NCBI RefSeq assembly: GCF_016711335.1
Contig: NZ_JADJTF010000001.1
Coordinates: forward strand, 3,410,001-3,474,000
DNA length: 64,000 bases
Reading direction: 5' to 3'
DNA from: Thiofilum sp.
GTDB lineage: Bacteria > Pseudomonadota > Gammaproteobacteria > Thiotrichales > Thiotrichaceae
Shown here piece by piece: positions 25,290-34,638 of the stretch. The notes beneath the pieces are model-generated. The model saw only the letters and a list, made by a program, of their open reading frames with translations, ran no database searches and was not told where the DNA came from. A program made the translations under genes and the position numbers. Positions within the stretch are counted from its first letter, which is position 1. The number at the start of each line of letters is the position of its first letter.

Positions 25290-28078
25290 CAAGCCACCAA
25301 TACCTCATTTAACTCATCCATCACTGCCACCATCTCCTCACCAAACAACTGATACATCCTACCCCGCCCCCCCAAACCATCAAACGGCGTGTAGTCTAAG
25401 TCATCCACCTCCACATGAAAACTACTCGCCACATGATCCCGCAACATCCGCAACCACTCCACCTGCTCCACACTAAACTTATTATGCTGACCGGCATTCT
25501 GCTGCAAAATCCAACGCTGAAAATTCCGATTCACCTGCTCACCAAACGGCATCAACACCCCATCCAAACCCGTCACGCGACGCAACAACGACACCAGCGC
25601 CACCAACTCCTGCTCCGGCGTTGCCACCTGCACCTGATCCAACTGCACATATGCCTCCCACACATAATGCGGCGACAACAAAGGCTTCTCCCGTTTCAAC
25701 AACGCCAATAACACCTTCACCATAGCAAACGTCACTTCCCGCCGCCGATACGGTTGATTATAAAAAATCTGCAACGCAGTAATTTCATCCCGATGCGCCA
25801 ACAAAAACGCCTCAAATGCCTGCACCACCTGTCTTGCATTATCCGTCTTAGTCTTATCCCAATTCGCAAAGGTCACCGTGTCCTGATTCACCCTATCGAT
25901 CACCTGCTCATGCACCTGTTGCACCTGCACCAAAAAGGTATTCAACTGCGCATTAAACGGCTGCACGGCCTCCTGAGCCAATGCCTCTTGAGCTTGCGCT
26001 TTAGCATCCGCCTCGACTCCATCCGCTGTGGGCAACTGGGCTAAGATCGCTTGCGTCCGCGCCTCCAACACATCAGGGTCATACGCATTCAAGAGCTGCT
26101 TAATCAGTTGCGTTAGCGACTGCCCCGCGCTTAACTCGACCACTTGCGCGTGCTCATCCGCCTGCAATTGCCGATTTAACCGCATCAAACGATTCGCCAA
26201 GGTCGTTAATAAATCTTCCTCGGTATTGCCAAACGCTACGGCGGTTAGTAAATCTTTTAACGGCGTAGTCGGCTTACGTTCCAGCGAGCGCGAAGCGGTT
26301 TTACGCGATTTAGTCGCCCCCACCGCATCCATAATCACAAAATGGGTTTTAGTATGCTTAGCGGTTTGGCTCACCTTTTGTAAATCATCAAAGCTAATCG
26401 ACCGCGTACCACGCCCTTTCATTTGCTCAAAGTAGTTACTACTTTTCACATCGCGCATAAACAGCAATACTTCCAAAGGCTTCACATCCGTACCCGTCGC
26501 AATCATATCTACCGTCACCGCCATACGCGGATTCCACGAATTACGAAAGCGATTTAACACCGACTTAGGGTCTTCCTCCGCCTGATAGGTAATCTTTTTG
26601 CAAAAATCATTACCCTCGGCAAACTCTTCACGCACGAGGTCAATAATGTCATTGGCATGACTATCCGTCTTAGCAAAAATCAGCGTTTTGGGTACTTCAA
26701 ACTCACCCTTAGCATCAAACCGATCAGGGAAAATCTGCGGTAGGCTACGTTTAACCGTCTGAATAATGGCGCGAATCGTACTCGGATTCACCACCTCTTT
26801 ATCCAAAGCAGACGGCTTATAATTCAACTCATCGTCTAAATGTTCCCAACGTTTTTTACGCGATAATTTCTCACGCTTCTCAATCAATTGGTTGGCTTTG
26901 AGTGTTGCCCCTTGTTGGGTAATCTCGGTTTCAATCAAAAACACGTCATAGGGTACATTCACCCCATCCGCCACCGATTCCTCAAACGAATATTCACTCA
27001 CCACATTCTGATTAAAAAAACCAAAAGTACGTTGATCCGGTGTCGCGGTTAAACCAATCAGAAACGCATCGTAATATTCCAACACCTGCCGCCACAGGTT
27101 ATAAATCGAGCGGTGGCATTCATCAATAATAATAAAATCAAACTGCTCAATCGGATTTTTCGGCGTGTACTCAAGGGGTAAAGGCGCTTGTTTTTGCCAT
27201 GCGGTCGAGGCTTCATGAGGATTATCTTGCTCTAGCGCTTCATCTAATTCCTCCCCCTTGAGAATCGAGTACAAACGTTGAATAGTCGAAATACATACCT
27301 GACTATCGGATGCAATATAGCTAGAACGTAAACGCTGCACATTATACAGCTCAGTAAATTTACGATTATCGTCATTGGGCTGAAATTTTAAAAATTCTTG
27401 CTCGGCTTGTTCGCCTAAGTTTTTGGTATCGACTAAAAATAACACCCGTTTAGCATCGGCATAACGCAATAAGCGATATACAAAGGTGCAAGCGGTAAAG
27501 GTTTTCCCCGCCCCCGTTGCCATTTGAATCAAAGCACGCGGACGATTTTCTTTAAACGATTGCTCTACATTCACAATCGCCCGTAATTGGGCGGGGCGTA
27601 AGTTTTCAGGACTTAAAGCGGGTATATGCTGTAAGCGTTTGCGTAAAGTACTCGCTTGCCCTAACCACTCCGCTAAAGTGTCAGGGCGATGAAAATGAAA
27701 CACCGGACGCGAACGCGGTTTAGGATCACGATAATCGGTAAAGCGGGTTAAAGCCCCCGTGCTTTCATACACAAAGGGCAAAGACTGATGTTTGAGGTGT
27801 TTGATTGTGCCTTGGGCATAACTGGCACTTTGCTCCTCTACTTGAGTGAGGTGTTGACCTTCCTCCTCGCGTTTCGCTTCAATCACACCCACGGGTTTAG
27901 CGTTGATAAATAACACATAATCCGCGATACCTGCATCAGTTTGCACCTCAGTGACCGCAACGCCTAGACCTGCTTGGAGATTAAGCTGTTTTTGGGTTTG
28001 CACTAGCCAGCCCGCTGCGAGCAGCATAGCATCAATGCGATCACGCGCTTGTTGTTCAGGGGTTTGATTGGCTGCCAT
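25289..28078 (-). CDS. hsdR: Type I restriction endonuclease subunit HsdR (EcoEI-like)
   Basis: The 929-residue motor-nuclease has an N-terminal HSDR_N PD-(D/E)XK nuclease domain (GIADYVLFINAKPVGVIEAKRE; D and E-A-K catalytic set). A superfamily 2 helicase follows, with Walker A MATGAGKTFTAC near residue 187, IIIDECHRSIYN near 320, GLTATP, and DMIATGTDVKPLE with QMKGRGTR. A C-terminal EcoEI_R_C-type region completes it. It translocates and cleaves DNA unmodified at the HsdS target. It is the first gene of the operon. The last ~250 codons use noticeably more G/C-ending codons than the rest. Confidence 0.95.
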   Translation of the reverse strand: MAANQTPEQQARDRIDAMLLAAGWLVQTQKQLNLQAGLGVAVTEVQTDAGIADYVLFINAKPVGVIEAKREEEGQHLTQVEEQSASYAQGTIKHLKHQSLPFVYESTGALTRFTDYRDPKPRSRPVFHFHRPDTLAEWLGQASTLRKRLQHIPALSPENLRPAQLRAIVNVEQSFKENRPRALIQMATGAGKTFTACTFVYRLLRYADAKRVLFLVDTKNLGEQAEQEFLKFQPNDDNRKFTELYNVQRLRSSYIASDSQVCISTIQRLYSILKGEELDEALEQDNPHEASTAWQKQAPLPLEYTPKNPIEQFDFIIIDECHRSIYNLWRQVLEYYDAFLIGLTATPDQRTFGFFNQNVVSEYSFEESVADGVNVPYDVFLIETEITQQGATLKANQLIEKREKLSRKKRWEHLDDELNYKPSALDKEVVNPSTIRAIIQTVKRSLPQIFPDRFDAKGEFEVPKTLIFAKTDSHANDIIDLVREEFAEGNDFCKKITYQAEEDPKSVLNRFRNSWNPRMAVTVDMIATGTDVKPLEVLLFMRDVKSSNYFEQMKGRGTRSISFDDLQKVSQTAKHTKTHFVIMDAVGATKSRKTASRSLERKPTTPLKDLLTAVAFGNTEEDLLTTLANRLMRLNRQLQADEHAQVVELSAGQSLTQLIKQLLNAYDPDVLEARTQAILAQLPTADGVEADAKAQAQEALAQEAVQPFNAQLNTFLVQVQQVHEQVIDRVNQDTVTFANWDKTKTDNARQVVQAFEAFLLAHRDEITALQIFYNQPYRRREVTFAMVKVLLALLKREKPLLSPHYVWEAYVQLDQVQVATPEQELVALVSLLRRVTGLDGVLMPFGEQVNRNFQRWILQQNAGQHNKFSVEQVEWLRMLRDHVASSFHVEVDDLDYTPFDGLGGRGRMYQLFGEEMVAVMDELNEVLVA

Positions 28079-28166
28079 AGTAAAGCCCTAATGACGGAGT
28101 AAAGGTAACTACTATTAACCCATCATTATAAGACTTGCCTATAGGTAAAGTCATTGACTACTTTTA

Positions 28167-28871
28167 TTACTCTGCACCGGGCTGATTAGGTATTGGCTCG
28201 GTGACAGGATAATAAGTCTCGGCCTCTAGATCACGGGCATATTGAATTAAAGCCGTTTCTAGTCGGGCTAATCCTTCAGGCTTAGGGTCTGCTAAAGGAG
28301 CGGGATAATAAATAATATTGCGCTCGGTTTGATCCAGAAAAATCGTATAAGACTCGCTATCCTTGCGGCGCTTTTGATCCGCACCGTACTCATCCCGATC
28401 TAAGTCTAGTAGCTTATTTTCCACCACAATCGCGGTGAGATTATCTAAATCATCTTGCGTCAATACTTTACCCAAGGTCTCTAAATCATTTTTAGTCCAA
28501 CAAGGCTCGGCTTTTTTCCACTCTAAGCATTTGCCTTGTATATCAGGGAAAAAGGTATAGTGCAGTTCACCGTATTCAATCGCAATATTGGTATAAGACA
28601 CCGGAGTAGTGGCATAATAATGCAGCCTTAGGTCAGCAAACTCCTCCGCAGGCTCACCCAAGCCGGGTAAAGGAGTGGCGTTATCCTCCTTTAAAGTATA
28701 AGGGGGCATAGTCAACGACGGCAGCCGAATCGGCTTAGTAATAGGAGGTTGAGCCTCTGTCACTACTGATGTCTCAGTAGTCGACTCAGATTTTGGTACA
28801 GATGAGGTAGGCTGATCACAGGCACTTAAAAGCCATGCTAGCCCCACGAACCATAACACTCTCAGTAACAT
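28167..28871 (-). CDS. Predicted lipoprotein, unknown function
   Basis: The chosen ATG at 28871 has GGGGG 6 nt upstream; a TTG 6 bp earlier is less likely. The N-terminus MLLRVLWFVGLAWLLSACDQP is a lipoprotein signal with lipobox LSAC. The mature ~215 residues begin with a Ser/Thr/Pro-rich linker. A compact domain follows, with two Cys in QGKCLEWKKAEPCW, a Leu/Asp segment NKLLDLDRDEYGADQKRRKDSE and TIFLDQTERNIIYYP. No family is recognised. It lies just downstream of suhB on the same strand (22 bp), so it is possibly co-transcribed. Confidence 0.75.
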   Translation of the reverse strand: MLLRVLWFVGLAWLLSACDQPTSSVPKSESTTETSVVTEAQPPITKPIRLPSLTMPPYTLKEDNATPLPGLGEPAEEFADLRLHYYATTPVSYTNIAIEYGELHYTFFPDIQGKCLEWKKAEPCWTKNDLETLGKVLTQDDLDNLTAIVVENKLLDLDRDEYGADQKRRKDSESYTIFLDQTERNIIYYPAPLADPKPEGLARLETALIQYARDLEAETYYPVTEPIPNQPGAE

Positions 28872-28893
28872 AACCAACCCCCAAAAATGAGCA

Positions 28894-29682
28894 CTAACTC
28901 AGCACGGGATGTAAACGCTGCACCATTTCTTTAAACACTTTTGGATTAGCCGCTAGTACATTGCCCGTATTTAAATGGCTAGTACCGCCTTGTAAATCAC
29001 CGACTAAGCCACCCGCTTCTTGAATCAAGAGCACACCCGCCGCCATATCCCACTCATGCAGATTAAATTCCCAAAAACCATCATAACGTCCACAGGCAAC
29101 ATAAGCTAAATCCAGAGCCGCAGAGCCTGCACGACGCACTCCCGCCGTATTGGGTACTAGCGCTTTCATCGTTTCTAAATATAGCTCTAAATTTTGTCCG
29201 GCGCGAAACGGAATGCCTGTGGCTAATAAAGCGCCTTGCATAGTGGTTAAATTAGAGACACGAATACGTCGATTATTGAGGGTTGCGCCATCACCGCGTG
29301 AAGCTGAAAATAGCTCATCCCGAATCGGATCAAATACCACGCCTTGAGTAATACGCCCTTTGGTTTTTAAAGCAATAGACACCGCACAATGCCCTAAACC
29401 GCGTAAATAGTTGGTTGTGCCATCCAGAGGGTCAATAATCCACTCATAATCCGACTCACCTTGCCCTTGGCGTCCAAACTCTTCGCCCATAATGCTATGT
29501 TCGGGATAGGCACGGCGCAAAATACTGACAATAGTACGCTCCGCTTGACGATCAATTTCGCTCACAAAATCATTGGGGTCTTTTTGCTCAATCTTGAGTT
29601 GATCGACTTTGGTCGCATAACGACTAATTAACTCGCCTGCTTCACGAGCAGCTTTAATCGCAGTATAGAGCATGGGGTGCAT
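28894..29682 (-). CDS. suhB: Inositol-1-monophosphatase (SuhB family)
   Basis: The 262-residue Mg2+-dependent phosphatase has metal-binding motifs GEEFGRQG, WIIDPLDGTTNYLRGLGHCAVSIAL and WEFNLHEWDMAAGVLLIQEAGG. These match the IMPase family signatures (DPLDGT and WD-x-AA). SuhB hydrolyses inositol phosphates. In enterobacteria it also acts in rRNA antitermination; whether that holds here is unknown. The length is standard. It is preceded by a T-run hairpin and the fusA-like terminator. Confidence 0.93.
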   Translation of the reverse strand: MHPMLYTAIKAAREAGELISRYATKVDQLKIEQKDPNDFVSEIDRQAERTIVSILRRAYPEHSIMGEEFGRQGQGESDYEWIIDPLDGTTNYLRGLGHCAVSIALKTKGRITQGVVFDPIRDELFSASRGDGATLNNRRIRVSNLTTMQGALLATGIPFRAGQNLELYLETMKALVPNTAGVRRAGSAALDLAYVACGRYDGFWEFNLHEWDMAAGVLLIQEAGGLVGDLQGGTSHLNTGNVLAANPKVFKEMVQRLHPVLS

Positions 29683-29712
29683 GATCAGATTCCAATTTGT
29701 AAAAAAAGCACA

Positions 29713-29726
29713 CGCCTCAAAAGGCG
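29713..29726 (-). other. Small hairpin with T-run in the suhB leader
   Basis: AGGCG/CGCCT (5 bp, 4-nt loop; 29713-29726) is followed on the minus strand by GTGTGC and a run of seven T, just before suhB. It resembles a weak secondary terminator or attenuator. Confidence 0.4.
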
Positions 29727-29752
29727 CTTAAAACGGGTTGCAAGTGTACCAT

Positions 29753-29787
29753 AAAAAAAGCCACCTAACAGAATGCTAGGTGGCTTT
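29753..29787 (-). terminator. Rho-independent terminator of the EF-G gene
   Basis: On the minus strand an 11-bp stem (29787-29777 with 29767-29757, core AAAGCCACCTA) with a 9-nt loop is followed by T residues to about 29753. It sits 36 bp after the EF-G stop codon. Confidence 0.88.
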
Positions 29788-29823
29788 ATTAGCCTAAGTC
29801 ACTCATTAAAAAGTGATTAAAAC

Positions 29824-31920
29824 TTACTTAGCGGCTTCAGCAGCTTTACGGCGCTCAGCAGCTTCTTTAATGACGGTCTCAGCCACATTACGTGGGCAAG
29901 GTGCGTAATGAGAGAATTCCATTGAGAACTGACCACGACCTGAAGTCATAGTACGTAAGTCACCAATGTAACCAAACATTTCAGACAGTGATGCTTCCGC
30001 TTTCACACGTACACCTGTAGCACCCGGCTCTTGTGATTTAATCATTGCGCGACGACGGTTTAAGTCACCGATAACGTCACCCACATGATCGGCTGGGGTA
30101 AATACGTCAACTTTCATAATCGGTTCCAGAATTTGTGGACCCGCTTTAGGAATCGATTGACGATAAGCACCTTTAGCTGCGATTTCAAACGCTAAAGCAG
30201 ACGAGTCAACCGCATGGTAAGCACCATCACGCAGTGTCACTTTTACGTCTAAGCAAGGATAACCGGCTAATACACCCTTATCCATGCTAGATTCAAAACC
30301 TTTTTGCACGGCTGGCCAGTATTCACGCGGTACGTTACCACCTGTTACCACTGATTCAAACGCAAAACCAGCCCCTGGCTCATTAGGCTCAATTGTGTAA
30401 TCGATCCTACCGTATTGACCTGAACCACCCGATTGCTTTTTGTGGGTGTAGCTATCTTCTACTGCCTGAGTAATGGTTTCGCGGTAAGCGACTTGTGGTT
30501 TACCTACTTCAACCTCTACCCCGTGAGTACGACGTAAGATGTCTACTTTAATATCTAAGTGTAACTCGCCCATCCCTTTAATGATGGTTTCGCCACTGTC
30601 CTCATCCGTTTCAACACGGAACGACGGATCTTCCTGAACCATTTTGCCTAAAGCCACGCCCAATTTCTCGGAAGCACCCTTGTTTTTCGGTGCAATCGCA
30701 ATCGAGATAACAGGATCAGGAAATACCATTGGCTCTAGGGTCGCTGGATTATCAGGATCTGCTAGAGTATGGCCGGTTTGCACGTTTTTCAAACCGATCA
30801 GTGCAATGATGTCGCCTGCTTGAGCCGATTCAATTTCATTACGGTCATTCGCGTGCATCTCCACCATACGACCCACGCGATCTGTTTTACCTGTAAACGT
30901 ATTTAAAACGGTATCGCCTTTTTTGATACGACCAGAGTAAATACGAATAAAGTTCAACGCTCCAAAACGGTCATCCATGATTTTGAATACGAGAGCACGG
31001 AAAGGACCATCAGGATCAACAATCGCAAATTTACCCGTTTCGTTACCGTCTTCATCGGTTTCAGGCTGTGGATTAACTTCGGTTGGATTAGGTAAGTAAT
31101 CGACTACCCCATCCAGCACTAATTGCACGCCCTTATTTTTGAAAGAAGAACCCGCATACGTGGGGAAGAAGTCCATTGCAATCGTACCTTTGCGGATACA
31201 ACGTTTTAGGTCTTCTACTGAAGGGGTTTCACCATTCAAATAGGCTTCCATCAGCTCATCGTCTTGCTCAACAGCCGTTTCAATGAGCTTTTCACGCCAC
31301 TCTTGAAGTAACTTCACCATATCGGCAGGTACATCTTGAATCGTGTAGTTCATAGGGTCGCCAGAGTCGTCCCACACCCAAGCTTTTTCGGTTAGAACGT
31401 CTACTACACCAACGAAAGTATCTTCTGTACCAATCGGTAAAGTCATAACTAATGGCTTAGCAGCCAGTACTTCTTCTACTTGTTTGACGACGCGATAGAA
31501 GTCTGCACCAATACGGTCTAATTTATTCACATAAATCAAACGTGATACTTTAGAGTCGTTCGCATAGCGCCAGTTAGTTTCTGATTGTGGCTCAACACCG
31601 CCAGAACCGCAGAATACACCGATACCACCGTCAAGTACTTTTAATGAACGATACACTTCGATAGTGAAGTCAACGTGTCCGGGCGTATCGATCACGTTAA
31701 AACGATGACCTTTCCAATGGCAAGTCGTCGCAGCGGATTGAATAGTAATCCCGCGCTCTGCTTCTTGCTCCATGAAGTCCATGGTAGATTCACCATCATG
31801 CACTTCACCGAGTTTATGGATTTTACCGGTGAGTTTCAGAATACGTTCAGTTGTTGTGGTTTTGCCCGCGTCGACGTGGGCGAAAATACCGATGTTGCGA
31901 TAAAGCGAGAGGTCTGTCAT
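29824..31920 (-). CDS. fusA: Elongation factor G, EF-G2-type paralogue
   Basis: The 698-residue translational GTPase has G1 (AHVDAGKTTTTERIL), switch segment GITIQSAATTCHW, G3 (DTPGHVDF) and G4 (VNKLD). It then has domains II-V, including GGSGQYGRI and RGQFSMEFSHY. The opening DLSLYRNIGIFAHVDAG and the CGSGGVEPQSETNWRYAN segment match the second EF-G class (EF-G2/FusB) found in Vibrio and Pseudomonas. The canonical str-operon form reads ISAHIDAG. The gene stands alone with its own terminator and is not next to rpsL, rpsG or tuf. A canonical fusA probably exists elsewhere, which cannot be checked here. Confidence 0.93.
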   Translation of the reverse strand: MTDLSLYRNIGIFAHVDAGKTTTTERILKLTGKIHKLGEVHDGESTMDFMEQEAERGITIQSAATTCHWKGHRFNVIDTPGHVDFTIEVYRSLKVLDGGIGVFCGSGGVEPQSETNWRYANDSKVSRLIYVNKLDRIGADFYRVVKQVEEVLAAKPLVMTLPIGTEDTFVGVVDVLTEKAWVWDDSGDPMNYTIQDVPADMVKLLQEWREKLIETAVEQDDELMEAYLNGETPSVEDLKRCIRKGTIAMDFFPTYAGSSFKNKGVQLVLDGVVDYLPNPTEVNPQPETDEDGNETGKFAIVDPDGPFRALVFKIMDDRFGALNFIRIYSGRIKKGDTVLNTFTGKTDRVGRMVEMHANDRNEIESAQAGDIIALIGLKNVQTGHTLADPDNPATLEPMVFPDPVISIAIAPKNKGASEKLGVALGKMVQEDPSFRVETDEDSGETIIKGMGELHLDIKVDILRRTHGVEVEVGKPQVAYRETITQAVEDSYTHKKQSGGSGQYGRIDYTIEPNEPGAGFAFESVVTGGNVPREYWPAVQKGFESSMDKGVLAGYPCLDVKVTLRDGAYHAVDSSALAFEIAAKGAYRQSIPKAGPQILEPIMKVDVFTPADHVGDVIGDLNRRRAMIKSQEPGATGVRVKAEASLSEMFGYIGDLRTMTSGRGQFSMEFSHYAPCPRNVAETVIKEAAERRKAAEAAK

Positions 31921-32329
31921 ATCTATTCTCTAGTTTAAATTCATTAGCCAGCAGGCAGAATGTGTTGGTTAATGCGCTGCGGAAAGTGGTTTCACCCACT
32001 CATAGCCCAAACTTCAACTTTCCCGTTTAGGCGTATTGCCAAAGGTAAAGCGCCAATTAAAAAAACTGCACTTACGGCAAGGGTGCTGATTGTAGACTAT
32101 ATTGAGGTAAAGTGGTAATCCTTAGCGCACTGAAAATACATTATTCAACAGCAATTCATGAAAAAAGCCACTAGCTTAGCGGCTAGGGTTTCCACTCTTC
32201 AATCCTTGTGTTTTATTAAGTTAAGCTAAAAAGTACACCGGAGTATCACTCATCAAGAAGGTTAGAAAGCAATAATGTAACGCTTGGACTCGCTTCCAGT
32301 CTATTAGTTCCCACCACAGCCTCTAATTA
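31921..32329. other. Intergenic region upstream of EF-G, no gene seen
   Basis: This stretch of about 410 bp lies between the EF-G gene start and the BenE-type gene end. It must hold the EF-G promoter. A 5-bp CTAGC/GCTAG hairpin lies around 32170-32185. No tRNA, no convincing small reading frame and no repeat were found. Confidence 0.5.
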
Positions 32330-33499
32330 TTAACGCTTTAAGGGTAGCCACTTAGCAATCACTAAAGCCAACACGCCCGCTACTAAAGCCCAGAATGCTG
32401 AACCAATGCCCCCTAAACTGATGCCAGATGCGGTAACTAAAAAGGTAATCAGCGCTGGCTCACGATAGCTATCTTCTTTCATCGCTACCATTAAGCTATT
32501 ACCAATAGTACCCAATAACGCTAAACCAGCCACTGCTATAATCAGCTCTTTAGGAAAAGCCAGCAATAACGCTACGACCGTTGCCCCCAGTAAACCCGTG
32601 ATACAGTATAAAATTCCCGCAATAACGGCTGACCAATAACGCGCTTGAGGATCTTCTCCCGCTTCTTTGCTCATACAAATGGCCGCCGTAATCGCGGCTA
32701 GATTTAAGGCATAACCCCCAAAAGGTGCTAGCACTAAAGTCGCCAGTCCTGTCCAAGTCAGAGTAGGCGAAATCGGCGTGGTATAGCCTGAGGCACGAAT
32801 AGCTGCAATACCCGGAATATTCTGCGAAGTCATAGTCACAATAAATAGCGGAATCCCTACACTTAAAATAACGGCAAGATTCCAAGTCGGTGTCACCCAT
32901 ACCGGAGTTGTCCAGACTAAGGGTATTTGCTCCCAATGCAATAAGCCCAAACTGTAAGCGAGTGCTATACCTACCCCTAATACCAACACTACCGCATAGC
33001 GCGGCAACCAACGCTTCGCTACTAAATACGTCAGTACCATCATACCCACTAACAGGGGTTGAGCCTGCAAAGAGATAAAAGTATCCAGTCCAAACCGCAC
33101 TAATACTCCTGCTAATAAAGCAGAAGCCAAAGCTAGGGGAATGCGCGTCATAATGCGCTCAAACCAACCCGTCACACCGCTGATAATAATGAGTAGTGCC
33201 GATACCAAAAAAGCACCCGTCGCATCACTGAGTGAAACCCCCGTTAAACTCGTCGCTAATAAAGCAGCCCCCGGAGTCGACCACGCAGTGAGGACTGGGG
33301 CGCGATAATAAAGTGACAACCCTATCGAGGTTAGCCCCATGCCCAAGCCTAATGCCCATAGCCATGAACTCATTTGCGCTTGAGTCGCACCTGCTGCATG
33401 AGCCGCCTGAAACACAATGGCAGCAGAGCTAGCATACCCCACTAATACCGCCACCAATCCAGCAATGAAATGCTCAATGCGCAACTGCTGAATACTCAA
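32330..33499 (-). CDS. BenE-family benzoate/H+ symporter-like transporter
   Basis: The 389-residue polytopic membrane protein has about 12 hydrophobic segments. It starts FIAGLVAVLVGYASSAAIVFQAA and contains the family segment APFGGYALNLAAITAAICM and PGAALLATSL. BenE proteins import benzoate with protons. No benzoate catabolic genes are nearby, so the substrate is uncertain. The start is a TTG at 33499 overlapping the upstream hydrolase stop (GATTGA), with GGGAG at suitable distance. It is the third gene of a coupled unit AAA/PD-(D/E)XK - hydrolase - transporter. Confidence 0.88.
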   Translation of the reverse strand: MSIQQLRIEHFIAGLVAVLVGYASSAAIVFQAAHAAGATQAQMSSWLWALGLGMGLTSIGLSLYYRAPVLTAWSTPGAALLATSLTGVSLSDATGAFLVSALLIIISGVTGWFERIMTRIPLALASALLAGVLVRFGLDTFISLQAQPLLVGMMVLTYLVAKRWLPRYAVVLVLGVGIALAYSLGLLHWEQIPLVWTTPVWVTPTWNLAVILSVGIPLFIVTMTSQNIPGIAAIRASGYTTPISPTLTWTGLATLVLAPFGGYALNLAAITAAICMSKEAGEDPQARYWSAVIAGILYCITGLLGATVVALLLAFPKELIIAVAGLALLGTIGNSLMVAMKEDSYREPALITFLVTASGISLGGIGSAFWALVAGVLALVIAKWLPLKR

Positions 33500-34638
33500 T
33501 CCAGCACTCCCGTAATCGCATCGGTTAATTGCTGGGGAAACAAGCCCGAAGTACCCTCGACTGAGGTATTAGTCAGTGCTACCACACTTAATTCACGTGC
33601 GGGATCAATAAACCAAGCATTGCCATACACCCCACCCCAGCGCACGCTACCTTGTGAGAGTGTGGTATTAGCTTGAGTAGGATCAGTGACTACCGCCCCC
33701 ATAAAACTAAAGCCCCAGCCCGCTCCCTTCATATTCACATACAGATCACCGATTTGATTGTCTAAGAGTGCCTGAGCATACTCCGGTGGCAATAACTCAC
33801 CGCCGCCTTTTCTAACCGTTTCTAGCAATTTCAATAAATCAGCGGCACTACCACTCATCCCACCGCCCCCACCCGCAAAGGCATTAGGATTAAACACGCG
33901 TGCAGGGCTATAAATAACTTCCCCTAAATTAGCAAAAGGCAAACGATGCTCAGCGCCCATTCTAATAGGAGTAGGATTACCGTCCGCATAAGCGGTTGCC
34001 ACTCTAGGAGCCTTATCAGGGGCAATATAAAAGGCGGTATCTGCCATTTTTAAGGGTTCAGTGATTAATTCTGCTAGTACTGTTTGCAAAGGCTTAGCAC
34101 ACACTTGCTCTAAAATAAGCCCTAATACATCTGTTGCTACAGAATAACGCCATGCAGTGCCCGGTGCTGAAAACAACCGAGTTTTACTAATAGCGGCAAT
34201 ATTTTGTGCCAATGTTAGCCCTGAATCGTCTAGCCCATCCGACACTTGATAGGTGAGATAATCGCCCTCTTTTTGCATAAAGCGATAACCTAAGCCTGCT
34301 GTATGCGTTAATAACTGCCGAATAGTGATAGTAGGTGTTGAACCATCCGCCAGACGCGGCTGAAACTCTGGTAAATAGCGGGTTACTTCATCATCTAAAT
34401 GCAGTTTACCTTGAGCCATTAAGCGCATAGCGGCAACCGACACTACGGGTTTAGTGAGCGAAGCCCAGCGAAAAATCGTATCCAAGTAAGTCGGCGTTGG
34501 TGCTTCACGATCAGCCCAACCAGCAGCTTGAGCACATACGGTTATACATCGATGTGCAACCATCACTACAGTTCCGACAATACGCTGCTCCTCCAGCGCG
34601 GTTTGAATCACCCTATCGACTGCTCGCGCCAAACGCAT
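33496..34638 (-). CDS. Serine hydrolase, class C beta-lactamase/esterase family
   Basis: The 380-residue protein has the beta-lactamase (PF00144) fold. The nucleophile motif SxxK is RWASLTKPV near residue 57. A Tyr motif reads AWRYSVATDVLG near 165, in place of the usual YxN. GGGGMSGSAADLLKLLE follows, and GGVYGNAWFIDP marks the C-terminal region. There is no signal peptide, so it is probably a cytoplasmic esterase or peptidase-like enzyme rather than an antibiotic-resistance lactamase. The ATG shares one base with the upstream stop (TAATG). The physiological substrate is unknown. Confidence 0.88.
   Translation of the reverse strand: MRLARAVDRVIQTALEEQRIVGTVVMVAHRCITVCAQAAGWADREAPTPTYLDTIFRWASLTKPVVSVAAMRLMAQGKLHLDDEVTRYLPEFQPRLADGSTPTITIRQLLTHTAGLGYRFMQKEGDYLTYQVSDGLDDSGLTLAQNIAAISKTRLFSAPGTAWRYSVATDVLGLILEQVCAKPLQTVLAELITEPLKMADTAFYIAPDKAPRVATAYADGNPTPIRMGAEHRLPFANLGEVIYSPARVFNPNAFAGGGGGMSGSAADLLKLLETVRKGGGELLPPEYAQALLDNQIGDLYVNMKGAGWGFSFMGAVVTDPTQANTTLSQGSVRWGGVYGNAWFIDPARELSVVALTNTSVEGTSGLFPQQLTDAITGVLD

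Noticed and set aside
25415..26435. Several open frames of about 100-135 codons on the plus strand
   Set aside because: They are antisense to the well-supported hsdR, with low-complexity His/Gln/Leu-rich translations caused by the skewed codon usage of that gene. There are no ribosome-binding sites or domains.
31921..32329. tRNA, riboswitch or small gene in the 410-bp gap
   Set aside because: No cloverleaf, CCA end, conserved riboswitch core or convincing signal-bearing small frame could be found by eye.
33496..34638. Antibiotic-resistance beta-lactamase
   Set aside because: No signal peptide, and the YxN motif is not canonical (YSV). It is translationally coupled to unrelated genes and fits the broad serine-hydrolase/esterase branch.
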